A DNA stretch of 64,000 nucleotides from Acinetobacter sp. S54 (GTDB taxonomy: Bacteria; Pseudomonadota; Gammaproteobacteria; Pseudomonadales; Moraxellaceae): NCBI RefSeq assembly GCF_016624945.1, contig NZ_JACVUI010000006.1:62001-126000 (forward strand). Reading direction: 5' to 3'. The notes under the pieces are model-generated. The model made no database searches, was not told the origin of the DNA, and worked only from the letters and a program-made list of their open reading frames with translations. The position numbers were made by a program, and so were the translations under genes. Positions 8,966 through 17,335 of this stretch are shown piece after piece. The stretch's first letter is position 1. Each line of letters starts with the position of its first letter.

Positions 8966-10174
8966 TTAATCTTGTGTTTTAAGCTGGCTAAAATGATTAA
9001 GAGCCAGTATAGATCCAACTAAAACTGCAAGACCAGCAAAGACCAGTTGTAGACCTGTATATTCACCAATAATCCCAATTAAAGCAGGACCAGTTAATGA
9101 ACCTGTATACGCGATTGTTGATACACAGGATAAAGCAGCGGCTTTTTGCATGTGATTTTGACGTCCTACTCTAGAGAACATAATTGGAACAATGTTGGCT
9201 GATCCCAAACCAAGTAAGGCATAACCGATCAATACAAATATCCATTGGGGAGCAAGTACAATGCTCATTAGTCCTATTAACGCACAAATTACACTGTATT
9301 GAATCAGCTTTTGCTCACCGAGAATTTTAAGAGCCTTTTGTCCAACTAAACGGCCTGAGGTCATCGCAATAGCAAAAAAAGTATATCCTAGGCCCGCATA
9401 CGCTGCATTCATTCCAAAATGACTGGTTAGATAAATCCCACTCCAGTCCATTGCTGCGCCTTCGGATAAAAAGCTAATAAAGCAAATCATCCCGATTAAA
9501 AGTATAAGTAAAGTTGGACGTTTTTTTTCTATATCACTGGTTGAAACGTCACAGCCTGTTTCTTTTGTAATTGTATTTTTTGGCATAGTCGATAGGGCAT
9601 AAGGTACAGTAAATACACTCATAACTATAAGAATCAGACTGATCATGAAAATACTGACCACGGCTGACACGCCCAATGTCAGCAGTACAGTCATGCTCAT
9701 GACTCCAAGTAAGCCACCCAAACTACACATGCCGTGAAAGCTTGACATCATCGGTCTGTCCGAACTTTTCTCGACAAAAACCGCTTGAAAATTTACAGTG
9801 ACGCCTAAACTACCTGCAGCTGTACCAAACAAGAATAAAATCACGGCCATACTTAGGGCAGTGCTGCCCAGTGCCAGTGCAGGCAGTAATAGTAGCAGCA
9901 TGAGAAGGGCTATACTAATAAGAACTTTGCAACCCAGACGATAAATCAATAAACCTGTAGTTGGCATAGCCAGAATAGCGCCCAGACCTGAACATAAGAG
10001 CAATAAACCAAAATCAGCATGGTTGAGATGCAAGCGCTGTTGTGCAAATGGAATGAGAGGTGCCCAAGCTGCGGTAGCGAAGCCCAGTGAGAAAAAAGCA
10101 AGCCGTGTTGAAAGACGTTGAGCTGCGAGTTGAATTTGAGCATCAGCGCGTGCTGCTCTGGAAAAAAAGATCAT
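8966..10174 (-). CDS. MFS transporter
   Basis: A 402-residue inner-membrane permease with about 12 hydrophobic segments. The N-terminal half (RLAFFSLGFATAAWAPLIPF) and the loop GLLIYRLGCK resemble the YbjJ/fucose-permease-like branch of the major facilitator superfamily. The substrate cannot be read from sequence. It is a lone gene, convergent with otsA and divergent from the acyl-CoA-dehydrogenase-like cassette. The exact start is uncertain since no strong ribosome site is visible before the ATG. Confidence 0.85.
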   Translation of the reverse strand: MIFFSRAARADAQIQLAAQRLSTRLAFFSLGFATAAWAPLIPFAQQRLHLNHADFGLLLLCSGLGAILAMPTTGLLIYRLGCKVLISIALLMLLLLLPALALGSTALSMAVILFLFGTAAGSLGVTVNFQAVFVEKSSDRPMMSSFHGMCSLGGLLGVMSMTVLLTLGVSAVVSIFMISLILIVMSVFTVPYALSTMPKNTITKETGCDVSTSDIEKKRPTLLILLIGMICFISFLSEGAAMDWSGIYLTSHFGMNAAYAGLGYTFFAIAMTSGRLVGQKALKILGEQKLIQYSVICALIGLMSIVLAPQWIFVLIGYALLGLGSANIVPIMFSRVGRQNHMQKAAALSCVSTIAYTGSLTGPALIGIIGEYTGLQLVFAGLAVLVGSILALNHFSQLKTQD

Positions 10175-10594
10175 GCTAAAGCCGCCAATCTAAGACCCGA
10201 TATTATCCATTCCAGATAAGCCGTCCATGTAAAAACCCTTACAAAAGTTATAGAAAAGTTCTATCACTAAGCAAGGGTTTATTTGGCGAAATTATACACA
10301 GGTTTAGATAAATAGCATTACTTTTATAAAAATAAATTCACTTAAAAATCAGCGTATTATAATTTATTTTTTAAGTGGCTGAAAATCTTTGAAAAATAGT
10401 TTTAAGCAAACTTTATTGTAAAGTTCCAGATTTTAAATATAGGATTATCCAACTGCATAAATAAAGAGCAGATGCTTTAATATTTTAACTAAAAAATAAA
10501 TATAAGTGATTATAATAATTACAAATTATATATACATCACATGCCTGTTTTATGTTCAAAATAACGAAATAATAAATATTAGTTTTGGGACATA
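10175..10594. other. Divergent intergenic region
   Basis: About 420 bp, very AT-rich between 10290 and 10590, separating the MFS gene from the PIG-L cassette. It must carry both promoters. No ORF, RNA gene or clear operator was seen. Confidence 0.5.
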
Positions 10595-11584
10595 ATGACA
10601 TTACAACAGGTTCTATCCAACTTTGAACAAAAGCTGGCTACACATAATCAAAAGCTCGAATTAAATTCTGTATTGCATGAGTTAGCCGTTTTTACGCCTG
10701 ACATTCCACTTCCTGGCAGCGGACAAACCTATAAGCGTTGGCAAATATTGGCTCAGATTGCTGCGACGCATCTGGGACTAGCCAAATGTTTTGAGTCTCA
10801 TCTGGATGCGATAAGTATTTTAAAGGAGTTAAATCATGCCTCACGTCCTAAAGGACTTGGGGCTGTTTGGGCTGCGGAAGGACCGGATTGTACCTTGTAT
10901 TATGAACAGGGCTATTGTTATGGTCGAAAAGCATGGTGTTCTGCTGCTAAAGATGCAGATTATGCAGTTATGACCTATCGTGATCAGGACAATCAATCAC
11001 AGTTAGTCCTGAGTAAAATGAGAGAAAGTGGTGTCCAGATTGACCTAACGGGATGGCATGCCACAGGAATGCAGAGTACTCAGACCGCAAAAGTAGAATT
11101 TCAGCAAGTGCCTGCTGAACTTGTCGGAAAAGCAGGTGACTATATAAATAGGGCAGGTTTCTGGCATGGTGCGGCAGGTATAGCAGCGTGTTGGTATGGA
11201 GCAGCCACACGCTTAGCTGATATTTTACTTGCAGCCACGAAAATTCGTACTTCTTCTTTTCAATCTTATTACCTAGGGCAAATTTCTACTCAGCTTATGA
11301 CTACACGTTCACTTTTTCAGAAGATTGCTGATCAGATTGACAATGATCCTGAACGAAGTCATGAGTTTATGATTCGGATACTTCGAGCAAAGGTAGAAGA
11401 AACAGCACAAACTATTTTGACGTTGACAGGAGAAGCATTAGGGGCACGTCCTTTTTGTGAAAATCCTGTATTTTCACATCTTGCTGCTGATCTTCCTGTT
11501 TTTTTAAGACAGAGTCATGCTGCTTTTGATTTTGAAAAAATAGCAGAACTGACGCGAAAGGAGCAGCAGTTATGGCATTTATAA
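10595..11584 (+). CDS. Acyl-CoA dehydrogenase-like protein (short form)
   Basis: A 329-residue flavoprotein-like member of the acyl-CoA dehydrogenase superfamily, about 50 residues shorter than the usual 380. The middle beta-domain segment (WCSAAKDADYAVM, LTGWHATGMQSTQTAKVEFQQVP) and the C-terminal helical bundle (LRAKVEETAQTILTLTGEALGARPF) are recognisable. The N-terminal helical domain looks reduced, so it may not use a CoA ester in the normal way. GGGA precedes the ATG. It overlaps the PIG-L gene by 13 bp and heads a four-gene cassette. Confidence 0.82.
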   Translation: MTLQQVLSNFEQKLATHNQKLELNSVLHELAVFTPDIPLPGSGQTYKRWQILAQIAATHLGLAKCFESHLDAISILKELNHASRPKGLGAVWAAEGPDCTLYYEQGYCYGRKAWCSAAKDADYAVMTYRDQDNQSQLVLSKMRESGVQIDLTGWHATGMQSTQTAKVEFQQVPAELVGKAGDYINRAGFWHGAAGIAACWYGAATRLADILLAATKIRTSSFQSYYLGQISTQLMTTRSLFQKIADQIDNDPERSHEFMIRILRAKVEETAQTILTLTGEALGARPFCENPVFSHLAADLPVFLRQSHAAFDFEKIAELTRKEQQLWHL

Positions 11585-12354
11585 AAGATCACCATCAGCC
11601 TGAACGTCTCATTTACGGAGCTGGAACTTCTATAAAGGAATGGCAGCAATGGGAAGAATTAAATCAATTGCCCGTTTGCGAGGTAGCGAAAACTTTTCCT
11701 GCCCAGCAGCGTGTCTTGATTATTGCACCTCATCCAGATGATGAAATTTTAGGTTGTGCTGGATTGATTCAGAAATTGGCCAAACTAAAACGGGAAGTGG
11801 TTTTGGTCGCCATTACTAATGGAACCATGAGCCATCCCAATTCATCTTACTATACTTCAGAAAAGCTTAATCAAATTAGGCCAGAGGAATCATTACAGGC
11901 ACTTAACGTTCTTGATCTGGAAATCCAGATTGAGCGAATTGCACTTAATATCATGGATGGACAAATCAGTAACAAAACTGAGCTATTGTATCAAGCGCTG
12001 GAAAATATAACTCGATCTGACGATATTTTGATTAGCACTTATGAAATGGATGGTCATCCTGATCATGAAGCGGCAGGACAAGTTGTTAAATATTTTGCAC
12101 AGCACCATGAATTATCCTGCTATCGGGTATTTATCTGGACATGGCACTGGGCCAAACCTAATCATCCTTCGCTTAATTTGGAGCAATGCTTCAAGGTTGA
12201 ACTTGATTTATCTGAAGTAGATAAAAAAAGACAGGCCATTGCTTGCTTCCAGAGTCAGTGTGTCGCTGACCCCAGTACACATCAAGCGCCCATACTTTCA
12301 ACGTTTACCATTGAGCGGATACTCCAACCTTATGAGGTGTATTGTTATGGCTAA
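11572..12354 (+). CDS. PIG-L family deacetylase
   Basis: A 260-residue LmbE/PIG-L zinc-dependent N-deacetylase. The metal motif LIIAPHPDDEILGC gives H54, D56, D57 and E58, and the distal GHPDHEAAG supplies the second His pair (H162, H165). Family members remove acetyl groups from N-acetylglucosaminyl substrates (GPI, mycothiol, bacillithiol, teicoplanin). An N-terminal extension of about 45 residues precedes the catalytic core. It overlaps its neighbours by 13 and 8 bp. The acceptor is unknown; a sugar conjugate modified by the following methyltransferase and glycosyltransferase is the inference. Confidence 0.9.
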   Translation: MAFIKDHHQPERLIYGAGTSIKEWQQWEELNQLPVCEVAKTFPAQQRVLIIAPHPDDEILGCAGLIQKLAKLKREVVLVAITNGTMSHPNSSYYTSEKLNQIRPEESLQALNVLDLEIQIERIALNIMDGQISNKTELLYQALENITRSDDILISTYEMDGHPDHEAAGQVVKYFAQHHELSCYRVFIWTWHWAKPNHPSLNLEQCFKVELDLSEVDKKRQAIACFQSQCVADPSTHQAPILSTFTIERILQPYEVYCYG

Positions 12355-12946
12355 ACATTTGGAATATTTCAATCAGTTGTATGAACAAAATGATGATCCT
12401 TGGTCATATGCTGATCGTTGGTATGAGCATCGTAAGCGGGCAATTTGTTTATCTTTACTTTTGCATGATCAGTATAAAAAGGGACTGGAATTGGGATGTT
12501 CTAACGGTATTTTTAGTCAACAGTTGGCTGAGCGCTGCCAACATCTAGTGTGCATAGACGCAAATGAACGTGCTGTGTATTTGGCGCAACAACGGCTAAG
12601 TTCTGCTGCTCATGTAAAAATTCTGCAAAAACAGTTACCCGATAACTTTCCAGAAGATCATTATGATTTGATCGTGATCAGTGAAATTGGATACTATTTA
12701 ACCCGAAATGAACTGCTAAAACTCATTGATCTGTGTCAAAGAAACTTAACAGATAATGGGATGATTTTATTGTGCCATTGGCGTTATCCCATTGAAGGAT
12801 TTGAATTGAATGGTGAGACAGTCCATTCACTTTTTAAACAGGAAATGAAACTAGGTCATTATCTTCGTCTGAACGACAAAGATTTTCTGATTGATGTATG
12901 GACCAAACACAATAACAGTCTGGCAGATCAGGAAGGGCTTGTATGA
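12347..12946 (+). CDS. SAM-dependent methyltransferase, NodS-like
   Basis: A 199-residue class I methyltransferase. The start at 12347 is chosen over a longer frame from 12239 because the extra 36 residues run across the coding end of the PIG-L gene and GAGG lies about 10 bp before this ATG. The SAM site is GLELGCSNGIFSQQLA, followed by the acidic strand end LVCID. The opening FNQLYEQNDDPWSYADRWYE is typical of NodS-type methyltransferases, which N-methylate a deacetylated glucosamine in rhizobial Nod factors. That fits well with an adjacent deacetylase, but the real substrate is unknown. It overlaps the GT2 gene by 4 bp. Confidence 0.88.
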   Translation: MAKHLEYFNQLYEQNDDPWSYADRWYEHRKRAICLSLLLHDQYKKGLELGCSNGIFSQQLAERCQHLVCIDANERAVYLAQQRLSSAAHVKILQKQLPDNFPEDHYDLIVISEIGYYLTRNELLKLIDLCQRNLTDNGMILLCHWRYPIEGFELNGETVHSLFKQEMKLGHYLRLNDKDFLIDVWTKHNNSLADQEGLV

Positions 12947-13596
12947 ATATTGGTGTTGTGATTCCTGCATTTAATGAAGAGGATTATCTGGAAAAGTGTC
13001 TGGCTGCACTTTACGATGCCCAAAAAAGCTGTATAGCTCAAAATATTCAAATCCAAATATTGGTTGTGCTAGATAGCTGCTCTGACAAATCTATTGAGAT
13101 TGTGCAGGCACGCAAAATTGATTATTTAGAATGTAACTTTAGATGTGTTGGTAAAGCCCGAGATTTAGGAGTGCGTCATTTTATAGCTCAGGGCGTTGGT
13201 TGGGTCGCTTGCACGGATGCAGACAGTGAAGTGACTCACGACTGGTTTATTCAGCAGTGTTTGCATCAGCCCACAGACGCCATTTGTGGAATAGTGGAAA
13301 TCAATAATTGGCATACACTTTCTGAACAGGTGAAACACGACTATTTATTGCATTATCAGGATAAAATGCATCATCGTCATATTCACGGTGCAAATTTATG
13401 TTTTAGTACCGAAGCGTATCTTTTAGCAGGCGGTTTTGATCATCTTGAATGCCATGAAGATGTTGGATTGGTTGAAAAAATGCAGTCATTGGGGCTGAAA
13501 ATTTCATGGAGTAATAAACTCAGAGTGGTCACTAGTGCGCGTTTAGTGGGAAAAGCGCCACAAGGATTTTCATGTTTCTTATTAAACTTATGTTAA
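12943..13596 (+). CDS. Glycosyltransferase family 2 protein
   Basis: A 217-residue cytoplasmic GT-A glycosyltransferase. The nucleotide-binding start is VVIPAFNEEDYLEKCL and the metal-binding D-x-D is in WVACTDADSEV, followed by GGFDHLECHEDVGL. No membrane segment is seen beyond a hydrophobic C-terminus. It starts within the end of the methyltransferase gene (ATGA overlap) and is last in the cassette. Donor and acceptor are unknown. Confidence 0.88.
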   Translation: MNIGVVIPAFNEEDYLEKCLAALYDAQKSCIAQNIQIQILVVLDSCSDKSIEIVQARKIDYLECNFRCVGKARDLGVRHFIAQGVGWVACTDADSEVTHDWFIQQCLHQPTDAICGIVEINNWHTLSEQVKHDYLLHYQDKMHHRHIHGANLCFSTEAYLLAGGFDHLECHEDVGLVEKMQSLGLKISWSNKLRVVTSARLVGKAPQGFSCFLLNLC

Positions 13597-13605
13597 AAAT
13601 ATTGA

Positions 13606-13872
13606 TTAGATTCTTGCCAAAACCCAGTCTATAAAACGCTTTTTATCATCATAATCGGGTGCATCATGAATTGAGACAATAATCGGAAAACCAAAATTTC
13701 CAATAATTCTATGGGGCATTTCAAATTCAAATTCAGTATCACTGTCTTCATGAATTTCTCTAAAAAAGGCAATAATTTTTTCGAATTGAGCTTTTTTAGA
13801 GAAATTTGGTCTTTCTTTTATAAAATCATAAATTTGATTTAAAACCTCATCAGTATTTCTATTTCTAAACAT
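13606..13872 (-). CDS. Small hypothetical protein
   Basis: An 88-residue acidic, soluble protein of unrecognised family. A predicted helical N-terminal half (EVLNQIYDFIKERPNF, FEKIIAFFREIHED) is followed by FEFEMPHRIIGNFGFPIIVSIHDAPDYDD. GGGAG precedes the ATG at good distance, which supports a real gene. It converges on the GT2 gene with only 9 bp between the stops. Its size and acidity would suit an immunity or adaptor protein, but nothing nearby confirms this. Confidence 0.65.
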   Translation of the reverse strand: MFRNRNTDEVLNQIYDFIKERPNFSKKAQFEKIIAFFREIHEDSDTEFEFEMPHRIIGNFGFPIIVSIHDAPDYDDKKRFIDWVLARI

Positions 13873-14092
13873 CCTATATCTCCCGTTATAATGCTTTTAT
13901 CTTGTTTAAATGGATTTAAAAAAGTGTGAATCACCGCAATCATTATTTTAATTAATTAAGATGACAAAAAAATAAGATATATCTTACAGCCATTGTAGGA
14001 AAAATCTGACATTTGTATAAAAAACAAACAGAATGAGCATTAAAAAATAACTAATTAGAATTAGACATTAACTAGCCAAGAGGTAAATCTTA

Positions 14093-14182
14093 ATGAATGG
14101 GTTAATTAACCCATTTTTTCCCCATACAAAGCAAAAAAGTAGTCAAACTGTATCGAATCTAATCGGACAAATAGACCAATAA
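14093..14182 (+). CDS. Possible 29-residue small ORF
   Basis: An ATG at 14093 with a good ribosome site (AAGAGG at 14078-14083, 9-nt spacing) opens a 29-codon frame, beginning MNGLINPFFPHTKQ and ending IGQIDQ. Its TAA stop runs directly into the hairpin terminator at 14181-14217. Codons 2-8 overlap a 20-bp perfect palindrome (14096-14115) that could occlude the start in RNA. No homologue is recognised. It may be a small protein, a leader, or chance. Confidence 0.35.
   Translation: MNGLINPFFPHTKQKSSQTVSNLIGQIDQ
14096..14119 (+). repeat. 20-bp perfect palindrome with T run
   Basis: AATGGGTTAATTAACCCATT at 14096-14115 is self-complementary and followed by T residues to 14119. It could be a weak terminator, a protein-binding site, or a structure masking the start of the small ORF at 14093. 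Confidence 0.45.
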
Positions 14183-14217
14183 AAAATCCTTTAAGTATTG
14201 AACTTAAAGGATTTTTT
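14181..14217. terminator. Hairpin terminator of ssrA and the small ORF
   Basis: A perfect 16-bp inverted repeat (14181-14196 with 14202-14217) and a 5-nt loop with an A run on one end and a T run on the other. It lies 32 bp beyond the tmRNA 3' end on the minus strand. Confidence 0.85.
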
Positions 14218-14248
14218 ATATTTCATCGGATGACTCCGAATCGAATTT

Positions 14249-14608
14249 TGGTGGAGGTGGCGGGAGTTGAACCCGCGTCCGCCAGCACTACACTCGAGAA
14301 TACTACATGCTTAGATATCGTCTATTGTTTTAACACTAAGTGACCCGACGAACAGGGTACAAATTGCGATCCTCTAAGTTTGGTATAAAGCCCCGAGGCT
14401 TGACTTTATACGGACTTGTGTGCGTGCGCTTCAGTCGGGTTCCCAGACCACAAGTATTCTAGGAAGCGGACAAGCTGCCCTTAGGCAGCTAGAGCGTAAG
14501 TTTCGTCGTTTGCGACTATTAAAATGCAAATTTTATTTACGAGAGAAAATGCGCTCTCGGCATGCATCTATGAGCTTCATCACCAGCGTCGAAGCCAATA
14601 ACACCCCC
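14249..14608 (-). ncRNA. ssrA: Transfer-messenger RNA (tmRNA)
   Basis: A one-piece tmRNA of 360 nt that rescues stalled ribosomes by trans-translation with SmpB. The 5' end GGGGGTG (minus strand) pairs over 7 bp with CACCTCC before ACCA at the 3' end, which fixes both ends. The T-arm GGGTTCAACTCCC is intact, and the 5' part GGCTTCGACGCTGG is standard. The tag frame resumes at GCA after TAGTC. Convergence with no integrase nearby shows that this common phage attachment site is unoccupied here. Confidence 0.97.
14481..14513 (-). other. tmRNA tag-peptide reading frame
   Basis: Ten codons and a TAA inside the tmRNA encode the proteolysis tag ANDETYALAA. The resume codon is GCA at 14513-14511. 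The terminal LAA is the ClpXP/ClpAP recognition end. Confidence 0.95.
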
Positions 14609-14621
14609 AGATGAGTCATAC

Positions 14622-14630
14622 ATCATAACA
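14622..14630 (-). promoter_or_regulatory. Probable ssrA extended -10 promoter
   Basis: On the minus strand TGTTATGAT (TG-n-TATGAT) places transcription start about 7 nt before the mature 5' end at 14608. No good -35 is present, which fits an extended -10 promoter. Confidence 0.5.
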
Positions 14631-14737
14631 CAGACACCAAAAATTGCTATGCAATTTATAACCAACTAGATTCTGCTGATGTATTTAACTTTATAATTGA
14701 GCTAATATTTTATTTTTCAAGTACACCTATAAAAAAT

Positions 14738-16225
14738 ATGAGCTATTTACTTGCACTCGATCAGGGAACAACTTCTAGTCGCGCGATTATTTTTGATGAA
14801 CAAGGACGTGTTCATGCAACAGCTCAGCGCGAAACGAAAATAAGAACGCCCCATTCTGGTTGGGTTGAGCAAGATGCTGATGAAATCTGGTCAAGTCAGA
14901 TTTCAGTGGTGCAACAAGCTTTAGCTTCTGCGCATGTTTTAGCAAAGGATATTAAAGCGCTGGGATTAACCAATCAGCGTGAAACTACGGTTGTGTGGAA
15001 TAAACGTACAGGTAAGGCTCTTGCACCCGCAATTATCTGGCAGGATCGGCGTGCGACAGAATGGTGTAATGAGCTGATTCAAAAGGAGTTACAGGATAAA
15101 GTTCATTATAAAACAGGACTACGAATCGATCCTTACTTTAGTGCAGGAAAATTAGTCTGGTTGCTTAAACATGTTGACGGTTTGAGAAGTTTAGCAGAGC
15201 GCGGGCATGTTGCTTTTGGAACGATTGATAGTTGGCTAATCTGGAATCTGACTCAAGGAGCAGAGCATGTTATTGAGGTCAGTAATGCTTCAAGGACAAT
15301 GCTGATGAACCTTCAAACACAACAGTGGGATGAAGAATTACTCGAATTATTTCAGATTCCCCTTTCAGTATTGCCCAAAATTATTTCATCCGATGCTTAT
15401 ATTGCCGATACCGCTCAAGGTTTGCTGGGCAGTACCATACCCATTACAGGAATTTTGGGAGATCAGCAAGCGGCACTTTTCGGACAATCCTGTTTTGAAA
15501 CAGGGACAGCAAAAAATACATATGGGACAGGTTGCTTTATGCTGTTTAATACAGGGGAAGAATTGCAATTTAGCCAAAACCAACTGCTTACTACACTCGC
15601 GTGGCAATGTCAGAATCAAACTCGCTATGCACTTGAAGGTAGCGTATTTATGGCAGGTGCAATTGTGCAATGGTTACGCGATGGTTTAGGGATTATCCAG
15701 AGCAGTGTACAGGTTGAACAATTAGCAAATCAGGTTAAAAGTAGTGAAGGGGTCGTCTTGGTGCCTGCCTTCACAGGACTGGGTGCACCGCATTGGGACA
15801 GCGAAGCTCGTGCTTTATTGTGTGGAATGTCGCGCGGAACCAATAAAGCACATATTGCACGAGCAGCTTTGGAATCAATTGCTTTTCAGGTTTCTGATGT
15901 GCTGTGTGCCATGCAATCGGACTTATCTAAACCCTTAAAAGAATTACGAGTTGATGGGGGAGCTAGTCGGAATGATATGTTGATGCAATTTCAGGCGGAC
16001 ATTTTAAATGTGCCTGTATTACGACCTAAAATGTTGGAGTCGACTGCATGGGGGGCAGCTGCAATGGCGGGTCTTAAATCTGGTGTATTTTCAAATCTGG
16101 ATGAAATTTCCCAATCATGGCAGCTTGATCGGGCTTTTGAACCTCAAATGAGTGAAGATGAACGCTCTCATCATTTGGAGCTTTGGCGACGTGCTTTGAA
16201 ACGTGCCAAATCAGATTTGTATTAA
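14738..16225 (+). CDS. glpK: Glycerol kinase
   Basis: A 495-residue FGGY-family kinase that phosphorylates glycerol to sn-glycerol 3-phosphate with ATP. It opens with ALDQGTTSSRAIIFDEQG (phosphate-1 loop), then NQRETTVVWNKRTG, IIWQDRR, GILGDQQAALFGQ and the C-terminal DGGASRNDMLMQFQADIL. Length is normal. No glpF or glpD is adjacent, so it stands alone next to ssrA. No strong ribosome site precedes the ATG. A hairpin terminator follows. Confidence 0.97.
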   Translation: MSYLLALDQGTTSSRAIIFDEQGRVHATAQRETKIRTPHSGWVEQDADEIWSSQISVVQQALASAHVLAKDIKALGLTNQRETTVVWNKRTGKALAPAIIWQDRRATEWCNELIQKELQDKVHYKTGLRIDPYFSAGKLVWLLKHVDGLRSLAERGHVAFGTIDSWLIWNLTQGAEHVIEVSNASRTMLMNLQTQQWDEELLELFQIPLSVLPKIISSDAYIADTAQGLLGSTIPITGILGDQQAALFGQSCFETGTAKNTYGTGCFMLFNTGEELQFSQNQLLTTLAWQCQNQTRYALEGSVFMAGAIVQWLRDGLGIIQSSVQVEQLANQVKSSEGVVLVPAFTGLGAPHWDSEARALLCGMSRGTNKAHIARAALESIAFQVSDVLCAMQSDLSKPLKELRVDGGASRNDMLMQFQADILNVPVLRPKMLESTAWGAAAMAGLKSGVFSNLDEISQSWQLDRAFEPQMSEDERSHHLELWRRALKRAKSDLY

Positions 16226-16261
16226 CTCTAAGGGTTTTAATGCTAAACCTGATGATAAAGT

Positions 16262-16292
16262 CAGGCGGTTATTCGATTAAACCGCCTGTTTT
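16262..16292 (+). terminator. Terminator after glpK
   Basis: CAGGCGGTT (16262-16270) pairs with AACCGCCTG (16280-16288), followed by TTTT on the plus strand. Confidence 0.8.
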
Positions 16293-16312
16293 GAATCTGA
16301 AAAAAGATTGAA

Positions 16313-17221
16313 TTATTCAGCAACTTCCACCGTCAAACCATAAGTATAAATATCACTGGCAGGTTTTTTGGTAGCATCTGGATTTGCTTCTGGATATGAG
16401 GTTGTAATGAGGTAAATTCCTGTTTTTTCAAACTTAATATCAGCTTCGCCTTTACTATTGGTTGTTACATGGGGTTGTTGACGTTGTGCATTTAAATCAT
16501 AACTGTCTGCACCTTTAAAGACATCAATCTCAAGATTCGGAACGGGTTTACCATTAAATAAAACTTGAGCTTTTAATGCTTCTCCAGAATAAAGTTCACC
16601 TGGATGAGTGAGTAATTTTACTTCAAAACCTTTATTAGTGACTGCTGGAATTGGAGAGGGCTTCCCTTTTGTGACAAAGCTTTCAGCCATCAGGTGATTG
16701 GTTACTTCAATAACTTGGGCATTTTTTGGTAGTTGATCTTCACTCACAAAACGTGGAGGTTGATTGGCATTGGTTTGGGCTGGACGCTGTTCATTTTTTG
16801 CAGCTTCAGCAGGTTTATTCGCTTGATTTGGGTTTTGCATTGGCATGCGGTTGGCACGAACACGTAACCATCGACCATCAACTAACGCATATTTGCTTGG
16901 GTTGCCTGTAGCATTTTGAGTACGAATACGATATGTACCTTCTTCATTCAAATCAAATTCTGCGACATTAAATTTTTTCAAGGCAGCTGCGGCATCAATA
17001 TTTTTTTGTTGACCAGCAGGTGTGCTAATGACATAACTTGTCTTGAAATTAAAACTGGGTACAAAGAATTTTTCTAGCGTAATTGAACTCTGAAAGCTCA
17101 CTGAATTTGCCGAAGATGTATCAAATACATCGGGTAAGATATAAGGACCCGCGGTATGAGCAGAGGCTAAAACCGGTAATGCAGACGTTAATATCAACGC
17201 TTTAATCCATGAAGTACGCAT
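16313..17221 (-). CDS. DUF4198 domain periplasmic protein
   Basis: A 302-residue secreted protein. The signal peptide is residues 1-21 (MRTSWIKALILTSALPVLASA), giving a mature start HTAGPYILPD. A beta-rich N-terminal part, a low-complexity linker rich in N, Q and A at about residues 130-155, and a C-terminal Ig-like part (YSGEALKAQVLFNGKPVPNLEIDVFKG) match DUF4198. Members sit beside metal uptake or extracytosolic redox genes. It is divergent from the ApbE-DUF2271 gene over a Fur-box-like site. It may bind metal or present a ligand in the periplasm; no enzymatic motif is seen. Confidence 0.85.
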   Translation of the reverse strand: MRTSWIKALILTSALPVLASAHTAGPYILPDVFDTSSANSVSFQSSITLEKFFVPSFNFKTSYVISTPAGQQKNIDAAAALKKFNVAEFDLNEEGTYRIRTQNATGNPSKYALVDGRWLRVRANRMPMQNPNQANKPAEAAKNEQRPAQTNANQPPRFVSEDQLPKNAQVIEVTNHLMAESFVTKGKPSPIPAVTNKGFEVKLLTHPGELYSGEALKAQVLFNGKPVPNLEIDVFKGADSYDLNAQRQQPHVTTNSKGEADIKFEKTGIYLITTSYPEANPDATKKPASDIYTYGLTVEVAE

Positions 17222-17281
17222 ATAAAAAATCTCTCAGAAAAATATCGTAACGCAATAAAACATTTTCCTAACAATTTACTT

Positions 17282-17300
17282 GATAATAAATATCATTTTC
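17282..17300. promoter_or_regulatory. Fur box candidate
   Basis: GATAATAAATATCATTTTC matches 15 of 19 positions of the Fur consensus GATAATGATAATCATTATC. It lies between the divergent DUF4198 and ApbE-DUF2271 genes, 36 bp before the latter's ATG, so iron repletion would repress both directions. Confidence 0.65.
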
Positions 17301-17335
17301 AATATTATTTTTCCAGAAAATTCTGGAGAATGAGC

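Noticed and set aside
14249..14608. Prophage or island attachment at the tmRNA 3' end
   Set aside because: No integrase or duplicated 3' end is near; the gene is followed directly by its terminator.
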